Of a DNA stretch of 64,000 bases, positions 63,976 to 64,000 are shown piece by piece. How positions within the stretch are numbered: position 1 is the first letter of the stretch; each line of letters starts with the position of its first letter. The notes under the pieces were generated by a model, which worked only from the letters and a program-made list of their open reading frames with translations, had not been told where the DNA came from and searched no databases. This DNA is from Flavobacterium sp. (GTDB taxonomy: Bacteria > Bacteroidota > Bacteroidia > Flavobacteriales > Flavobacteriaceae). The translations under genes and the position numbers were made by a program. The stretch is taken from the NCBI RefSeq assembly GCF_027482425.1, contig NZ_JAIXWA010000029.1, forward strand, positions 31,680-95,679, read 5' to 3'.

Positions 63976-64000
63976 ATAATTAATCTTTCCTTTTTTTTTG

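Overview
The window comes from a member of the Bacteroidota, most likely a Flavobacteriaceae close to Flavobacterium. The signs are C-terminal type IX secretion (T9SS) sorting domains, TAnnTTTG promoters with TTTG 19 bases upstream, Tat and lipoprotein signals of Bacteroidota type, an OlsF-type PlsC-GNAT fusion, DUF4286, MuiA and M13 proteins, and moderate-to-low GC. No database search was possible, so family calls rest on motifs and recognised sequence character.

Region 1 (1-27,650) is ordinary chromosome: a membrane flippase-like protein (cut by the left edge), an esterase-like protein with an altered nucleophile, radA, a monofunctional peptidoglycan transglycosylase, small exported proteins, a MuiA-type protein, a T9SS-exported sugar dehydrogenase, the PlsC-GNAT acyltransferase, exonuclease III, an OmpA lipoprotein and an aldo/keto reductase. 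There follows a minus-strand run: M48 protease with three small membrane proteins, a dehydrogenase-glyoxalase fusion, mgtE, rsmA, a nucleotidyltransferase pair, DUF4286, a TPR protein and serS. A T9SS M1 peptidase and rseP close the region.

Region 2 (27,676-42,181) is a 14.5 kb integrative element in the 3' half of a tRNA-Asn gene, bounded by 43-bp direct repeats. It carries an excisionase-like HTH protein, a DUF3987 protein, a tyrosine integrase, a KilA-C-like protein, a Sak4-like ATPase, DUF3871 and RadC-like proteins, but no conjugation genes. Its cargo is a six-gene minus-strand operon that looks like a restriction-modification system: an XRE controller, two SPPY methyltransferases, two unknown proteins, and a RecB-like PD-(D/E)XK nuclease with a ferredoxin-type four-cysteine cluster.

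Region 3 (42,182-50,766) looks like older layers at the same tRNA hot spot. Degenerate copies of the tRNA 3' end, mostly followed by a hairpin, separate small cargo blocks: a DUF285/T9SS surface protein; a TPR/membrane/FISUMP trio; and a probable operon of three exported enzymes (a cyclase-family lipoprotein, a Tat-exported fusion of both ethanolamine ammonia-lyase subunits, and a peptide-deformylase-like protein).

Region 4 (50,767-64,000) holds a pterin dehydratase and a sucrose-type utilisation operon (TonB receptor, exported glutaredoxin-like protein, MFS sugar symporter, GH100-type invertase, PfkB kinase). A divergent LacI regulator faces two palindromic operators. An M13 peptidase lipoprotein follows, then a likely defence locus (XRE regulator with a fused nuclease and DUF2075/Schlafen-type helicase) and an unknown protein at the right end.
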